A DNA stretch of 64,000 nucleotides, taken from the NCBI RefSeq assembly GCF_029023825.1, contig NZ_CP118957.1, positions 2,193,794 to 2,257,793 of the forward strand, written 5' to 3'. This DNA is from Enterococcus saccharolyticus subsp. saccharolyticus (lineage in GTDB: Bacteria; Bacillota; Bacilli; Lactobacillales; Enterococcaceae). This document shows positions 7,830-17,374 of this stretch, in pieces. Below the pieces are notes generated by a model. That model was given only the letters and a program-made list of their open reading frames with translations. It was not told the DNA's origin and did not search any database. A program made the translations under genes and the position numbers. Each line of letters starts with the position of its first letter. The first letter of the stretch is position 1.

Positions 7830-9491
7830 TTATTCTTCGATTGTTACCCATTTGTAGTCATATTGTGCGCCTGCTACGTGAGCAACAACACCTTTAACTT
7901 TTTCAGCACGTAGATGTGCTTCTGCTTTTTGATATGTTGGAATAACACCTTGGTCTGCCATGATTGTTTGCTCTGCTTTAATCAAGCTATCCCAACGTTT
8001 TTCTGGATCAGTTGCATAAGTGTTGTTCGCTTCATCAATCAGTTTATCGTATTCAGGATTGCTGTAACCACCACGGTTGTAAGAATTACCTGTTACAAAC
8101 AAGTTTGTAAAGCTACTTGCATCCGCATAGTCAGCACCCCATCCACTACTTACCAAATCAAATTCACCAGCATTTGAACGGTCCAAACGTACTGAGAATG
8201 GTACTGGACTTAAAGTTACTTTGAAACCATCTAAGTTTTCTTCAAGTGTATTTTGTAGATACTCAATTAGTTTTTTCGTAGAATCGGTATCAGAAGCTAA
8301 GAATTCTGCTTCAAGTGTGTCGATACCCAATTCTTTTTTCGCTTTTTCCCAATGCTCTTTGGCTTTTTCTGGATTGTATTCTAAAACAGAACCAGCTTCT
8401 TCAGTGAAGTCTTTATCATCAGTTGGGCTAAATGTCATTTTTTCTGGTACTAAACCAACAGCTGGAGCTGAACCATCACCTAAGATAGAGTTTACCAATG
8501 CTTCACGATCAATCGCATAAGAAATAGCTTTACGTAAATCTTCATTACGGTATGGTGAGTTTTCATCTCTTTGATTTAACTCAATATAATAAGTCGTTGC
8601 TTCTGGTTGAGCAATGTATGCTGGGTCATTTTTCATTTGTTGTGCTAATTCACCCGTCAAAATAACATCATCAACTTGTCCATCTTGGAATAGATTCAAT
8701 GCTGTATTTGCTTCTTTTACAACACTAACGTTGATTTGATCTAATTTGACAGTATCTTTATCCCAGTAGTTATCATTTTTCACGTAGTTCCATTCAGTGT
8801 CTGTACCTGGTCCATCAAAACCGTCTAAAGTAAATGGTCCATTATAAACTGCATTGGCACTTGTCGCAGCATATTTGTCACCAAATTCTTCAACTGTTGC
8901 TTGATGTAATGGGAAGAATGATGGGAACGCTAGTAAGTAATCAAAGTATGGTGTTGCTTTTGCTAAAGTGATTTCTAATTCATAATCGCCTACAGCTTTA
9001 ATTCCTAATTCTTCAGGTTTTTTAGAACCTTCTGCAATTTCTTTTCCATTTGCAACAACTGCAAACATTGATGCATATTCAGAAGCTGTCTCAGGTGCTA
9101 CTGTACGTTGCCAACCATACACATAGTCTGCTGCTGTTACAGGGTCACCGTTTGACCATTTTGCGTCTTCACGTAATTTAATTTTATACGTTAATCCGTC
9201 TTCACTGACTTCTGCTTTTTCTGCTGCACCAGCTGGTTGAGGAATGCTATCTTTATCTAAGCGATAAATTCCTTCAAACACATTGTTTAATGCTGAAAAA
9301 CTAATTGTATCTGTCGCTACAGATAAATCGGCTGTTGGCATTTCTTGTTGTACAACCACGTTAAATTCTTGTGGTGTACCTGAAGTGCCTTCTGCTGCGT
9401 TACTACCGTCTGTTTTGTTACCACCTGTTGTACAACCTGCAAGCACTAAACCACAGATAGCTAGAAAACCATAAGCATATCTTTTCTTCAT
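7830..9491 (-). CDS. oppA: oligopeptide-binding lipoprotein OppA (first copy)
   Basis: 553 residues. Lipoprotein signal peptide with lipobox LAGC near residue 20, then an extracellular solute-binding protein family 5 domain. It captures peptides outside the membrane and hands them to OppB/OppC. Start ATG 9491 has AAGGGAG upstream and gives a normal signal peptide; the upstream ATG at 9536 would add 15 residues without one. Upstream lie a consensus-spaced promoter, a CodY-like box and the suspected TldR target, so this gene is probably controlled at several levels. Highest similarity inside the window is to the two other OppA copies. Confidence 0.93.
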   Translation of the reverse strand: MKKRYAYGFLAICGLVLAGCTTGGNKTDGSNAAEGTSGTPQEFNVVVQQEMPTADLSVATDTISFSALNNVFEGIYRLDKDSIPQPAGAAEKAEVSEDGLTYKIKLREDAKWSNGDPVTAADYVYGWQRTVAPETASEYASMFAVVANGKEIAEGSKKPEELGIKAVGDYELEITLAKATPYFDYLLAFPSFFPLHQATVEEFGDKYAATSANAVYNGPFTLDGFDGPGTDTEWNYVKNDNYWDKDTVKLDQINVSVVKEANTALNLFQDGQVDDVILTGELAQQMKNDPAYIAQPEATTYYIELNQRDENSPYRNEDLRKAISYAIDREALVNSILGDGSAPAVGLVPEKMTFSPTDDKDFTEEAGSVLEYNPEKAKEHWEKAKKELGIDTLEAEFLASDTDSTKKLIEYLQNTLEENLDGFKVTLSPVPFSVRLDRSNAGEFDLVSSGWGADYADASSFTNLFVTGNSYNRGGYSNPEYDKLIDEANNTYATDPEKRWDSLIKAEQTIMADQGVIPTYQKAEAHLRAEKVKGVVAHVAGAQYDYKWVTIEE

Positions 9492-9517
9492 TACTAAAAC
9501 TCCCTTAAATATCCGTG

Positions 9518-9532
9518 AATTTTCAGAATAAT
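9518..9532. promoter_or_regulatory. CodY-like box in oppA leader
   Basis: AATTTTCAGAATAAT matches the CodY consensus AATTTTCWGAAAATT at 13 of 15 positions. It lies about 20-30 bases downstream of the expected transcription start, where CodY could act as a roadblock. CodY control of opp genes is common in Firmicutes. Confidence 0.55.
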
Positions 9533-9556
9533 TCATTTTTTCTGAAGTTAAGTTTG

Positions 9557-9585
9557 ATTTTAATCAGTAATTATTAAAAATGCAA
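9557..9585 (-). promoter_or_regulatory. oppA promoter
   Basis: On the minus strand: TTGCAT (9585-9580), a 17-base spacer, TAAAAT (9562-9557). Transcription should start near 9550. Confidence 0.8.
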
Positions 9586-9602
9586 GATATTTTTTCTTCA
9601 AA
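9576..9602 (-). promoter_or_regulatory. putative TldR target site over the oppA -35 region
   Basis: Minus strand, reading toward oppA: TTTGA (9602-9598), then AGAAAAAAT (9597-9589), then ATCTTGCATTTTT running through the -35 box. The 9-mer is identical to the one in the presumed guide and the rest is similar with small gaps. TTTGA would be the target-adjacent motif. A bound TldR here would sit beside and over the -35 element. The A-rich composition weakens the statistical weight, and the same 9-mer also occurs at 9543-9535. Confidence 0.45.
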
Positions 9603-9617
9603 CTCTCAACATTTTCT

Positions 9618-9660
9618 TAAAAAAACGCCAAAAACCTCATTTAAAAGGTTTTTGGCGTTT
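9618..9660 (-). terminator. terminator of the second oppA gene
   Basis: 14-base stem AAACGCCAAAAACC / GGTTTTTGGCGTTT (9623-9636 and 9647-9660), followed on the minus strand by a run of Ts. Confidence 0.9.
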
Positions 9661-9673
9661 TAAATTAATTTTC

Positions 9674-11329
9674 TTATTCTGTAACATACGCAGTTCTAAA
9701 TGATACTGTTCGCCCAAATGGGAAGACTTGTAGGCCTTCTAAGCGATCTGTTTTCAAGTAAGCAACTGCTCCTTGGTATAATGGTAAAACAGCTGTATCT
9801 TCGCCAACTAAAAGTTTTTCCATCTTCAATAATTCTTGCCAACGAGCATCTGGATCATTGGCTAATGTCGTACGCGCATCTTGTAAGCCAGTATCATAGG
9901 TTGAGTTATTGTACCCTGCAGTATTCAACCCACTCTTAGAATCATAGAAGTTTAAGAAATCGATTGGATCTGCATAGTCTGGTGTCCAAGTCCCAAATAC
10001 TAAATCAAATTCACCTTGCTTTTGTAAGTCTAAACGATTTTGCAATGGTACAGACTTCAATTCTACGGTTAATCCTGGTAGATTTTCTTCTAATTGTCCT
10101 TGAATAAATTCAATGGTTTTCTTCGCTAAAGCCGTATCAGCTGACAATAATTCTAAAGTAATTTCATCTTTACCCAATTCTTCTTTCGCTTGTTGCCATG
10201 ATTTTTGCGCTGCCTCTACATCAAAAGGTAAAATATCGCCATTTTCTTCACGGAAATCTTCCCCACTCGTAGGATTCTTCGCAAAATCTTTTGCAACAAA
10301 CCCATTTAAAGCTGTTGAACCATCCGCTAAAATATTTTTGGTAAAGTTCTCTTTATCGATTGCTTGTAAAATTGCTTGACGCACATGTACATTGCCTGTT
10401 ACTTCACGTTTTTGGTTCGGGCTAATATAGCCAACTGTTGCTTTTGGTGCAAAGTTTGCTTGTTCAGAATTTTGGTATTGGTGCGCATAAGTATCTGCTA
10501 ACAACGTATAATCTAATTGACCATCATCAAATAAGTTCGTTCCTGTTGCGATTTCCTTCACGACTTGAACGTTAATCGTCTCTAACTTCACATTGTCTTT
10601 ATCCCAATATTCAGGATTTTTTTCCAATGTCCATGATTCGTTGTTGCCATTCCAGCCTTTAATGATAAATGGTCCATTGCCAACAAAGTTTTCCGCACTT
10701 GTACCATACGCTTTCCCTTTTTCTTCTGCAAAAGCTTTTTGTTTCGGCATAAATGGTGTACCTGTCAAGATTTGCGGCAAGAATGGTAAAGGATTTTCTA
10801 ATTGTAATTCCAAGGTTTGATCATCTAAGGCTTTCACACCCAATTCAGAGACTTCTTTTTCACCTTCACGAATGCTACGTCCGTTTTTGAAAATATCCAT
10901 ACGATTGCTACTACTAGACGCTGTTTCTGGATCAACCACCGATTGGAAGGCATAAACAAAATCTTCGGCTTTGACTGCTGTCCCATCACTATACTTGCTG
11001 TCACGTAACGTAAACGTATAAGTTAACCCATCTTCACTGACTTCTGGTTCAGCACCGGCTAAAGCAAGCTCGGGATCATTGTTCGCATCTAAACGGTACA
11101 AGCCTTCTGTTAATTGGCCAATCATATCTGAACTATTAACATCCGTATACTGCGCACTATCTAATGTCGATAATTCTCCAGAAAGAGACACCGCAATTTC
11201 TTGTTTAACCTGTTCCACTGCGCCACTTTCATTTTCTGAACCGGCACTACTACTTGAAGTGGTACCTCCACCAAAACAACCTGTTAATAACAGGGTTGAT
11301 GCAACTAACAAAAATCCTAGTTTTTTCAT
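9674..11329 (-). CDS. peptide-binding lipoprotein, OppA family (second copy)
   Basis: 551 residues, lipobox LLTGC near residue 18, serine-rich linker, then a family 5 solute-binding domain. It has no permease or ATPase of its own nearby, so it most likely feeds peptides to the OppBCDF complex encoded downstream or to another peptide importer. It lies 34 bases behind the amidotransferase gene on the same strand and shares its transcript in all likelihood; GGAG stands before the start. It ends at a strong terminator just before the oppA promoter. Confidence 0.9.
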   Translation of the reverse strand: MKKLGFLLVASTLLLTGCFGGGTTSSSSAGSENESGAVEQVKQEIAVSLSGELSTLDSAQYTDVNSSDMIGQLTEGLYRLDANNDPELALAGAEPEVSEDGLTYTFTLRDSKYSDGTAVKAEDFVYAFQSVVDPETASSSSNRMDIFKNGRSIREGEKEVSELGVKALDDQTLELQLENPLPFLPQILTGTPFMPKQKAFAEEKGKAYGTSAENFVGNGPFIIKGWNGNNESWTLEKNPEYWDKDNVKLETINVQVVKEIATGTNLFDDGQLDYTLLADTYAHQYQNSEQANFAPKATVGYISPNQKREVTGNVHVRQAILQAIDKENFTKNILADGSTALNGFVAKDFAKNPTSGEDFREENGDILPFDVEAAQKSWQQAKEELGKDEITLELLSADTALAKKTIEFIQGQLEENLPGLTVELKSVPLQNRLDLQKQGEFDLVFGTWTPDYADPIDFLNFYDSKSGLNTAGYNNSTYDTGLQDARTTLANDPDARWQELLKMEKLLVGEDTAVLPLYQGAVAYLKTDRLEGLQVFPFGRTVSFRTAYVTE

Positions 11330-11363
11330 TGCATATTCTCCTTATCTTTTGGACACTTATTTT

Positions 11364-12071
11364 TTATAACGCATTGACGACATAATCAAAGACTTCCATT
11401 TCTTTTGGTTGTGTAGTAAATGCAAAATCGGGATGCCATTGCACACCCAATAATCGACGCGTTTTATTTTCAATTGCTTCTACTAAACCATCTGGGCAAA
11501 GAGCCGCTTCTTTAAATTCGCTTGCTACACGATTCACTCCCTGATTATGGAAGGAATTGACCTCTGCTTGTTCCCCATAAATTGAACGCAAAATACTAGT
11601 TTCTTTCGTAACTAATCCATGGGCTGGTTGTTCTTTGGGAATGGGATTTTGCATGTGGGCAATTTCAGTGTAAGAATGTAGTTCTTGCTTTAAATCACCA
11701 CCAAAGAAGACGTTCATCAATTGCATCCCACGACAGACCGCAAAAACCGGTTTTCCTTGTTTTAATGCTTCGTCCATTAAAGCTAATTCGAATTGATCGC
11801 GTTTTTCTAAATAGCTTCCTTGAACGCTCTGTGTCTGCTTGTAATAATGCGGGGAAACATCTTGTCCGCCAGCTAAGATTAACTTATCAATGCGCGAAAC
11901 ATACTCTTTTGCCATATCTGCAGAATCAATCGGCATCACCATTGGCAAACCACCTGCTTGTTGCACCGCTTCGACATAGCCACTTGGTGTATACGTAATT
12001 GATAAATGATGTAAATTTTCGCCTGCATCAAGTGATTCATTGGCAGCAATTCCTACAACCACACGTCCCAT
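11364..12071 (-). CDS. class I glutamine amidotransferase-like hydrolase (PuuD / gamma-Glu-GABA hydrolase family)
   Basis: 235 residues. The nucleophile Cys stands in FAVCRGMQ (about residue 118), the oxyanion-side motif in LILAGGQDVSP, and the catalytic His in GVQWHPDF. These define peptidase C26-type hydrolases that cleave gamma-glutamyl amides. Start 12071 is preferred for its GAGGAGG site. Being first in a two-gene unit with a peptide-binding protein suggests a role in breaking down imported gamma-glutamyl compounds; that is inference. Confidence 0.85.
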   Translation of the reverse strand: MGRVVVGIAANESLDAGENLHHLSITYTPSGYVEAVQQAGGLPMVMPIDSADMAKEYVSRIDKLILAGGQDVSPHYYKQTQSVQGSYLEKRDQFELALMDEALKQGKPVFAVCRGMQLMNVFFGGDLKQELHSYTEIAHMQNPIPKEQPAHGLVTKETSILRSIYGEQAEVNSFHNQGVNRVASEFKEAALCPDGLVEAIENKTRRLLGVQWHPDFAFTTQPKEMEVFDYVVNAL

Positions 12072-12194
12072 TTGTCGTCCTCCTCTTTTAATAATGATAT
12101 TGCTTAAAAGCATAGCTCGTTACTTTAAATAAGTCAACGAAGACGGTGATAGCATTTTTCTATTTGAATAGGCTTTCTTTTCGAAACAAACAGC

Positions 12195-12234
12195 AAAAAA
12201 AGAGTATGGATAACATCTCCCATACTCTTTTTTT
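12195..12234. terminator. intrinsic terminator of the Bce-like ABC operon
   Basis: Symmetric stem AAAAAAAGAGTATGG with complementary CCATACTCTTTTTTT, loop of about ten bases, just after the permease stop codon. Confidence 0.85.
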
Positions 12235-12236
12235 GA

Positions 12237-14042
12237 TTAAACAGTCACGCCTTTATAGACTTTTCTGAAGTAAAAAATACGCGCAACGAGGTAATAGATG
12301 AATTGAATCAGTAAAAAGACTCCTAAAACTTGCCAACCAGCAAGCTGCATACCCAAACTAAACATATGGTACATCGCGGTTAATGCCACCGCCCCATGGA
12401 CGAACGAAACAATGATTGGTGTGAAGAATAGAATCCCCACTTGTTGATAAATCATTTTCTTCAATTCTTTTTTGGATAAGCCTAATTTATAAATCATTTT
12501 AAATTTCTCAATATCACTATCCATATCACTATACAAACGGAAGTATAAGAAACTTCCCGCAGAAACAAAGAAGACAATCCCAATGAAAATACCGACAAAC
12601 AACACTGGAGCATAAGATTTAATGATACTGTCTTTCATATATTCAATCGATTGCACATTATACAAACCTTGTTCTTCTAAGCTTTGTCCCGCACGAATTT
12701 GCGCCTCTTTATCCCCTGTCGTTACCCAATAGGTCATTTGTGTGGCTTGTGGCATTCCTTCTTGTGAATCTGGTACCACAAAAGTGGGTAAAAAGACCGA
12801 CATTGCTTCCGTTTCGACTAAATCCGATACTTGGTACTCTGTATTGTCAATTTTTACGGTTGCTTGCGCTTGTGTCGCATCAAACGGTGTCGACGATTTC
12901 AGTTGAACGGCATCCTCTTTGACAGTAATTGGTGCTTCCCCGACTAATTTCGCTGCTTTATTGTATTCTGATTCAGTGATAAATTCGTAATCTTCGGCTG
13001 TGTAATAGACAAAAGTTGCTTTTTCTGCAGTTAATTTTTCTTTGGCTAAGCTTTCATCCACTTTTTGCATAGTGTTCGCTTCATCATCTGTCGCTGAATA
13101 GCTATATGGTGCCGAACCAATTGCACCTAAAATAATTGATTGAAAACCATAAAGTGTCCCAATTGCCGCAAAAGCAACTGTCGAAATGACAGATACTAAA
13201 AAGAAACTACGTGCATTGTCTTTCATTCGAAATGCCAAATCAGAAAACACAACCATATTGGTTTTTTTCCAAAAAACAGATTCGCGTTTTTTAATTTTTT
13301 CGATAACAAAAACACTGAATTGATTAAATAGAAAGTTCGTGCCAAGAATGACAACAAAAACCACTGGTAAAAAGACCACCACAACACCCATACCTGGTGT
13401 TAATAACGCCACCGCATATCCGCCAGCGATTAAAAGCAACGCAAGGATACTTTTAATTGGTGAAACTTTAAAGCTCCCTTTTCCTAATTCACCTGCTTTT
13501 AACAATTCTTGAACATTTAGTTTTGGCAATCGAAATTGGATAAAGAAAGAAATCAAGAAAAACAAGATAAAAAATGAGACGATAGTTAAGCCTAAAGCTT
13601 TCATTGGAAAATAAAAACCAAAATCAATACCTAACGTCACACGCGATACCCATAAAATGATTTGCGAAAAGCCAATCCCAACAAGACTACCCAAAATCGT
13701 CGCAAAAAAACCAATGACTAAGTTTTCAATAAATACCATTTTCCGTAGCTGTTTCGGACTCATTCCTTGAATCATCAATAGACCGAATTCTTTTTTCCGT
13801 GATTGTAAAAAGACACCCATTGAATACATCACAAAGAAAAAAGCAAAACCATAAATAATAATCGCTGAACCTAACATTCCTGTTTGCACTTTATCATTTA
13901 AGTTTTCCGATAGCGATGGATGAAACGCCATGACACTAAAGGTAAAAAAGACCATCACTGAAAACAATGTACTTAGAAAATATGCCAAATACAAGTGTTT
14001 GTTGCGTAGCGTATTTCGCACAACAAATTGACTAAAATTCAT
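12237..14042 (-). CDS. ABC transporter permease, FtsX/BceB type
   Basis: 601 residues with the BceB plan: an N-terminal membrane helix (about 18-40), several helices between 55 and 310, a large extracellular loop of roughly 190 residues (about 300-490), and three C-terminal helices. Such permeases with a partner ATPase remove or sense cell-wall-active peptide antibiotics such as bacitracin. The start at 14042 overlaps the ATPase gene by 11 bases and has GAGGGTG upstream. No regulator is adjacent, but a BceRS-like two-component system sits at 55.1-56.8 kb and could be its partner. The actual substrate is not visible. Confidence 0.85.
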   Translation of the reverse strand: MNFSQFVVRNTLRNKHLYLAYFLSTLFSVMVFFTFSVMAFHPSLSENLNDKVQTGMLGSAIIIYGFAFFFVMYSMGVFLQSRKKEFGLLMIQGMSPKQLRKMVFIENLVIGFFATILGSLVGIGFSQIILWVSRVTLGIDFGFYFPMKALGLTIVSFFILFFLISFFIQFRLPKLNVQELLKAGELGKGSFKVSPIKSILALLLIAGGYAVALLTPGMGVVVVFLPVVFVVILGTNFLFNQFSVFVIEKIKKRESVFWKKTNMVVFSDLAFRMKDNARSFFLVSVISTVAFAAIGTLYGFQSIILGAIGSAPYSYSATDDEANTMQKVDESLAKEKLTAEKATFVYYTAEDYEFITESEYNKAAKLVGEAPITVKEDAVQLKSSTPFDATQAQATVKIDNTEYQVSDLVETEAMSVFLPTFVVPDSQEGMPQATQMTYWVTTGDKEAQIRAGQSLEEQGLYNVQSIEYMKDSIIKSYAPVLFVGIFIGIVFFVSAGSFLYFRLYSDMDSDIEKFKMIYKLGLSKKELKKMIYQQVGILFFTPIIVSFVHGAVALTAMYHMFSLGMQLAGWQVLGVFLLIQFIYYLVARIFYFRKVYKGVTV

Positions 14043-14781
14043 TATCGACACCCTCAATTCTTGCTAAATCCACTAAAATTTCTTCGTAAAATTCTTTTTG
14101 TGTTCCCTGACGACGAACATCATGAACTAACTCACCATCTTTGATAAAAACAATCCGTTGGCAATAACTTGCTGCTAATGGATCATGAGTGACCAATAAA
14201 ATCGTCGCTTGTTCTTCTTCATTTAATTGACGCAACAAACCCATCACATCTTTGGACGACTTTGTATCTAAATTTCCTGTTGGTTCATCCGCTAATAATA
14301 ACTCGGGTTGATGAACCATCGCTCGAGCAACTGCCACACGTTGCGCTTGTCCACCAGAAATTTCAGCAATTCGTTTATTTAATAACCCTTCAATTCCTAA
14401 ACGTGGGGCAATATCACGAACTTTTTTCTTCATAACCGCAACTTTTTCACCATCTAAAGTCAACGGCAAGACGATATTTTCTTCTACTGTTAAGGTAGGT
14501 AACAAATTAAATGCTTGGAACACAAACCCTAATTGCGTCCGACGAAATTGGGCAATCTTTTCTTGATCCAGCTCATTTGGATTCTTACCATTTAATAAAA
14601 TTTTGCCACTTGTTGGTTGATCGATAGTAGCGATTAAATTAAGAAAGGTTGATTTCCCACTACCCGAAGGCCCCATAATCCCAACAAATTCACCATCTTT
14701 GACAGTTAAATCGATTCCTTTTAATGCTTCATATTGCATATTTTGACCATATACTTTGCGTAATTTTTCTACTTGTAACAT
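14032..14781 (-). CDS. ABC transporter ATP-binding protein, BceA/LolD type
   Basis: 249 residues. Walker A GPSGSGKST near 40, signature ISGGQAQR, Walker B LLLADEPTGNLD with the NLD ending characteristic of MacB/BceA ATPases, and the H-loop in LLVTHDP. It powers the permease encoded next. First gene of the two-gene operon. The C-terminus ends in EGVDNEF over the permease start. Confidence 0.88.
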   Translation of the reverse strand: MLQVEKLRKVYGQNMQYEALKGIDLTVKDGEFVGIMGPSGSGKSTFLNLIATIDQPTSGKILLNGKNPNELDQEKIAQFRRTQLGFVFQAFNLLPTLTVEENIVLPLTLDGEKVAVMKKKVRDIAPRLGIEGLLNKRIAEISGGQAQRVAVARAMVHQPELLLADEPTGNLDTKSSKDVMGLLRQLNEEEQATILLVTHDPLAASYCQRIVFIKDGELVHDVRRQGTQKEFYEEILVDLARIEGVDNEF

Positions 14782-14884
14782 CGTTAGACGCTCCTTTTAT
14801 TTTTCTTAGTAACCTTAGTGTAGACAAAAAACGACTTACTGAACATTGATTGAAATAACAGTCAACGAACAATTTTGTCATATC

Positions 14885-14916
14885 AAAAAAACAGATGATT
14901 GCACGCAATCATCTGT
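14885..14916 (-). terminator. ftsK terminator overlapping the stop codon
   Basis: Stem ACAGATGATTG / CAATCATCTGT (14891-14901 and 14906-14916) followed by seven Ts on the minus strand. The ftsK stop codon (14911-14909) lies in the stem. Confidence 0.88.
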
Positions 14917-17296
14917 CTTCTTCTTCATAATAGTCATTCACATCGGTTTCAGTTAATAATACCTTACGTGGTTTACTACCTTCTGATGGTCCCACAACGC
15001 CATTTGCTTCTAGTTCATCGACTAAACGAGCTGCTCGATTGTAACCAATACGGAAACGTCGTTGCAGTAGCGAAACACTAGCTGTTTGCATTTCGACCAC
15101 TAAGTCTTTCGCTTGTTCATACAGTTCATCTTGTGGTTCATTTCCACCACCTGAAGCAATATCTTCTTCGGTAATCATCATTTTTTCTTCATAATTAGCA
15201 CCTTGTTGATCGGTAACAAAAGTCACAACAGATTCAACATCCTGGTCAGAGATAAACGCTCCTTGCACACGAATCGGTTTATTTTCACCCATTGGTAAGA
15301 ACAGCATATCTCCGCGTCCCAATAGTTTTTCTGCCCCATTGCTATCAATAATCGTTCGAGAATCTGTCCCACTAGAAACAGCAAACGCCATACGCGAAGG
15401 CACATTTGCTTTGATAATCCCCGTAATAACATCGACACTAGGACGTTGGGTTGCCAAAATCATATGAATCCCGGCCGCACGTGCCATTTGTGCCAAACGA
15501 ATAATCGCATCTTCGACTTCATTACTTGCAACCATCATCAAATCTGCCAACTCATCGACAATAACTACAATAAACGGCAAAATCGGGTGTTTTTCTCCTG
15601 TCTCACGATTTTTTTGAGCAATCATATCATTGTAGCCTGTGATATTGCGGACACCTGTCGCCGCAAATTTCTCGTAACGTTCTTCCATTTCTTTTACGAC
15701 TTTTTGTAAAGCTTGGGCGGCTTTTCGTGGATTTGTTACTACTGGAGTCAATAGATGAGGAATACCGTTATAGACATTCAGTTCAACCATTTTAGGGTCA
15801 ACCATCATCAATTTGACTTCATGCGGTTTGGCTTGCATTAAAATACTGGTAATAATCCCATTAATAGCCACCGATTTCCCACTACCTGTAGAACCCGCAA
15901 CGAGTAAATGGGGCATCTTCGTTAAATCAGCTGTCTGGACTTTCCCAGAAATGTCTCGCCCTAACGGCACTTCCAATAAGTTTTCAGGATGGGCTGGTGT
16001 TGCTTCAATCACTTCTCTAAAGGAAACCATACTTACTGCATCATTAGGAACTTCAATCCCAATTAACGATTTCCCCGGAATCGGTGCTTCCATTCGAATA
16101 TCTTTCGCAGCTAAAGCTAACGCAATATCATCGGTCAGACTCACAATTTTGCTAACTTTTACGCCAACAGCTGGTTGAATCTCGAATTTCGTCACAGCTG
16201 GACCTAAACTCGCTTTGACAACTTTCGCATCCACACCAAAGCTTTCGAAGGTTTGTTCCAACACAGTGATATTTTTTTCGATTTTTTTGTATTCACTACT
16301 TTGGTCAGTTGGTGGCACAGCATTTAACAAAGTTGCTGGTGGTAATTCATAATCTTCATCTTCCACTTCTTGTAAAATGTCAAAATCCAACGGCTCACTA
16401 TCTTCAGCAGCCGCTTTTTTCTTCTTCGGTTCTAGACGTTGCTCTTGCGCGGTTGGTGGTTGTTGAAAACTATCAATCGGCACAAAACTTAATTGTTCTG
16501 GTTCAATTTTCAATTCATTTGGCGTTTCTACCATCGTTTGTTCTTCTTCGGTCATTTCGCGCACTTGATTTTTTTCTTGTTCTTTTAATTCTGCTAAAAT
16601 AGCTGCTCGTTCAGCCGCTTTTTTCTCTTCTTTTGCGACTTTTCGTTCATGTTTCTTCGCTTCACGTTGGGCTTGTTTCTCAGGGTCTCCCGCTAATAAA
16701 GGTTCGATAGCTGCTTTGGCATCTTGCAGTTTTTCAAGCAACTGTTGCGTAGTCATTTGACTGATAAAAAAGATTCCTGTCAACATAAGCAAAATTGCAA
16801 TTAAATAACTGCCAATTTGCGAGACTAAAAAGTAACTAATTTGATATAAAGCCGCGCCAATCATACCACCGCCAACATTTTCAGCAACTTGACCCGCTTG
16901 AATATCTTGTACAAGTAAAGCCCAAGTTGTTTTGATAATATTGGTTTCACCATCTTGCAAGCGACCAAATAATTGTGCATGGAATAAAATCAAGACGCCT
17001 CCATAAAAGAAAAGGACACCAATGATTCGTCCGATACTCGTTAATTTCGCATTCGTGTTTTTAAAAATGAGCCAAACACTATAAGCTGCTAACGCCAAAC
17101 ACAAAATAGGATAGGTATTGCCTCCCAGCATCCGAAAACCGTTCGCAAGTAACGTGCCTAAAAATCCTAAGCGCATCAAACCAAATACGGCGAATAAAAA
17201 AAACAAGAAGCCTAAACCAATCAATGTCAATTTTTCTTGTTGTTGTAATTGTTTTTTTGTTTTTCGTTTATTTGAACGGCGTTTTTTTTGAGCCAT
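14909..17296 (-). CDS. ftsK: DNA translocase FtsK/SpoIIIE family
   Basis: 795 residues. Basic N-terminus, four membrane helices (about 25-170), an acidic and glutamine-rich linker (about 200-330), the alpha/beta motor domain with Walker [10 protein letters not shown] and Walker [15 protein letters not shown], and the C-terminal gamma winged-helix that recognises polar chromosomal motifs. It pumps DNA through the closing septum during division. Start 17296 is supported by GAGGGAGG. The membrane helices distinguish it from soluble SftA. Confidence 0.93.
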   Translation of the reverse strand: MAQKKRRSNKRKTKKQLQQQEKLTLIGLGFLFFLFAVFGLMRLGFLGTLLANGFRMLGGNTYPILCLALAAYSVWLIFKNTNAKLTSIGRIIGVLFFYGGVLILFHAQLFGRLQDGETNIIKTTWALLVQDIQAGQVAENVGGGMIGAALYQISYFLVSQIGSYLIAILLMLTGIFFISQMTTQQLLEKLQDAKAAIEPLLAGDPEKQAQREAKKHERKVAKEEKKAAERAAILAELKEQEKNQVREMTEEEQTMVETPNELKIEPEQLSFVPIDSFQQPPTAQEQRLEPKKKKAAAEDSEPLDFDILQEVEDEDYELPPATLLNAVPPTDQSSEYKKIEKNITVLEQTFESFGVDAKVVKASLGPAVTKFEIQPAVGVKVSKIVSLTDDIALALAAKDIRMEAPIPGKSLIGIEVPNDAVSMVSFREVIEATPAHPENLLEVPLGRDISGKVQTADLTKMPHLLVAGSTGSGKSVAINGIITSILMQAKPHEVKLMMVDPKMVELNVYNGIPHLLTPVVTNPRKAAQALQKVVKEMEERYEKFAATGVRNITGYNDMIAQKNRETGEKHPILPFIVVIVDELADLMMVASNEVEDAIIRLAQMARAAGIHMILATQRPSVDVITGIIKANVPSRMAFAVSSGTDSRTIIDSNGAEKLLGRGDMLFLPMGENKPIRVQGAFISDQDVESVVTFVTDQQGANYEEKMMITEEDIASGGGNEPQDELYEQAKDLVVEMQTASVSLLQRRFRIGYNRAARLVDELEANGVVGPSEGSKPRKVLLTETDVNDYYEEEDR

Positions 17297-17374
17297 GTCA
17301 TCCTCCCTCTTTTCATCTTTTTCATTATACAAAAAAAAGAAGAGGAACACAAAAGCCCCCCATCTTTCTTACGT

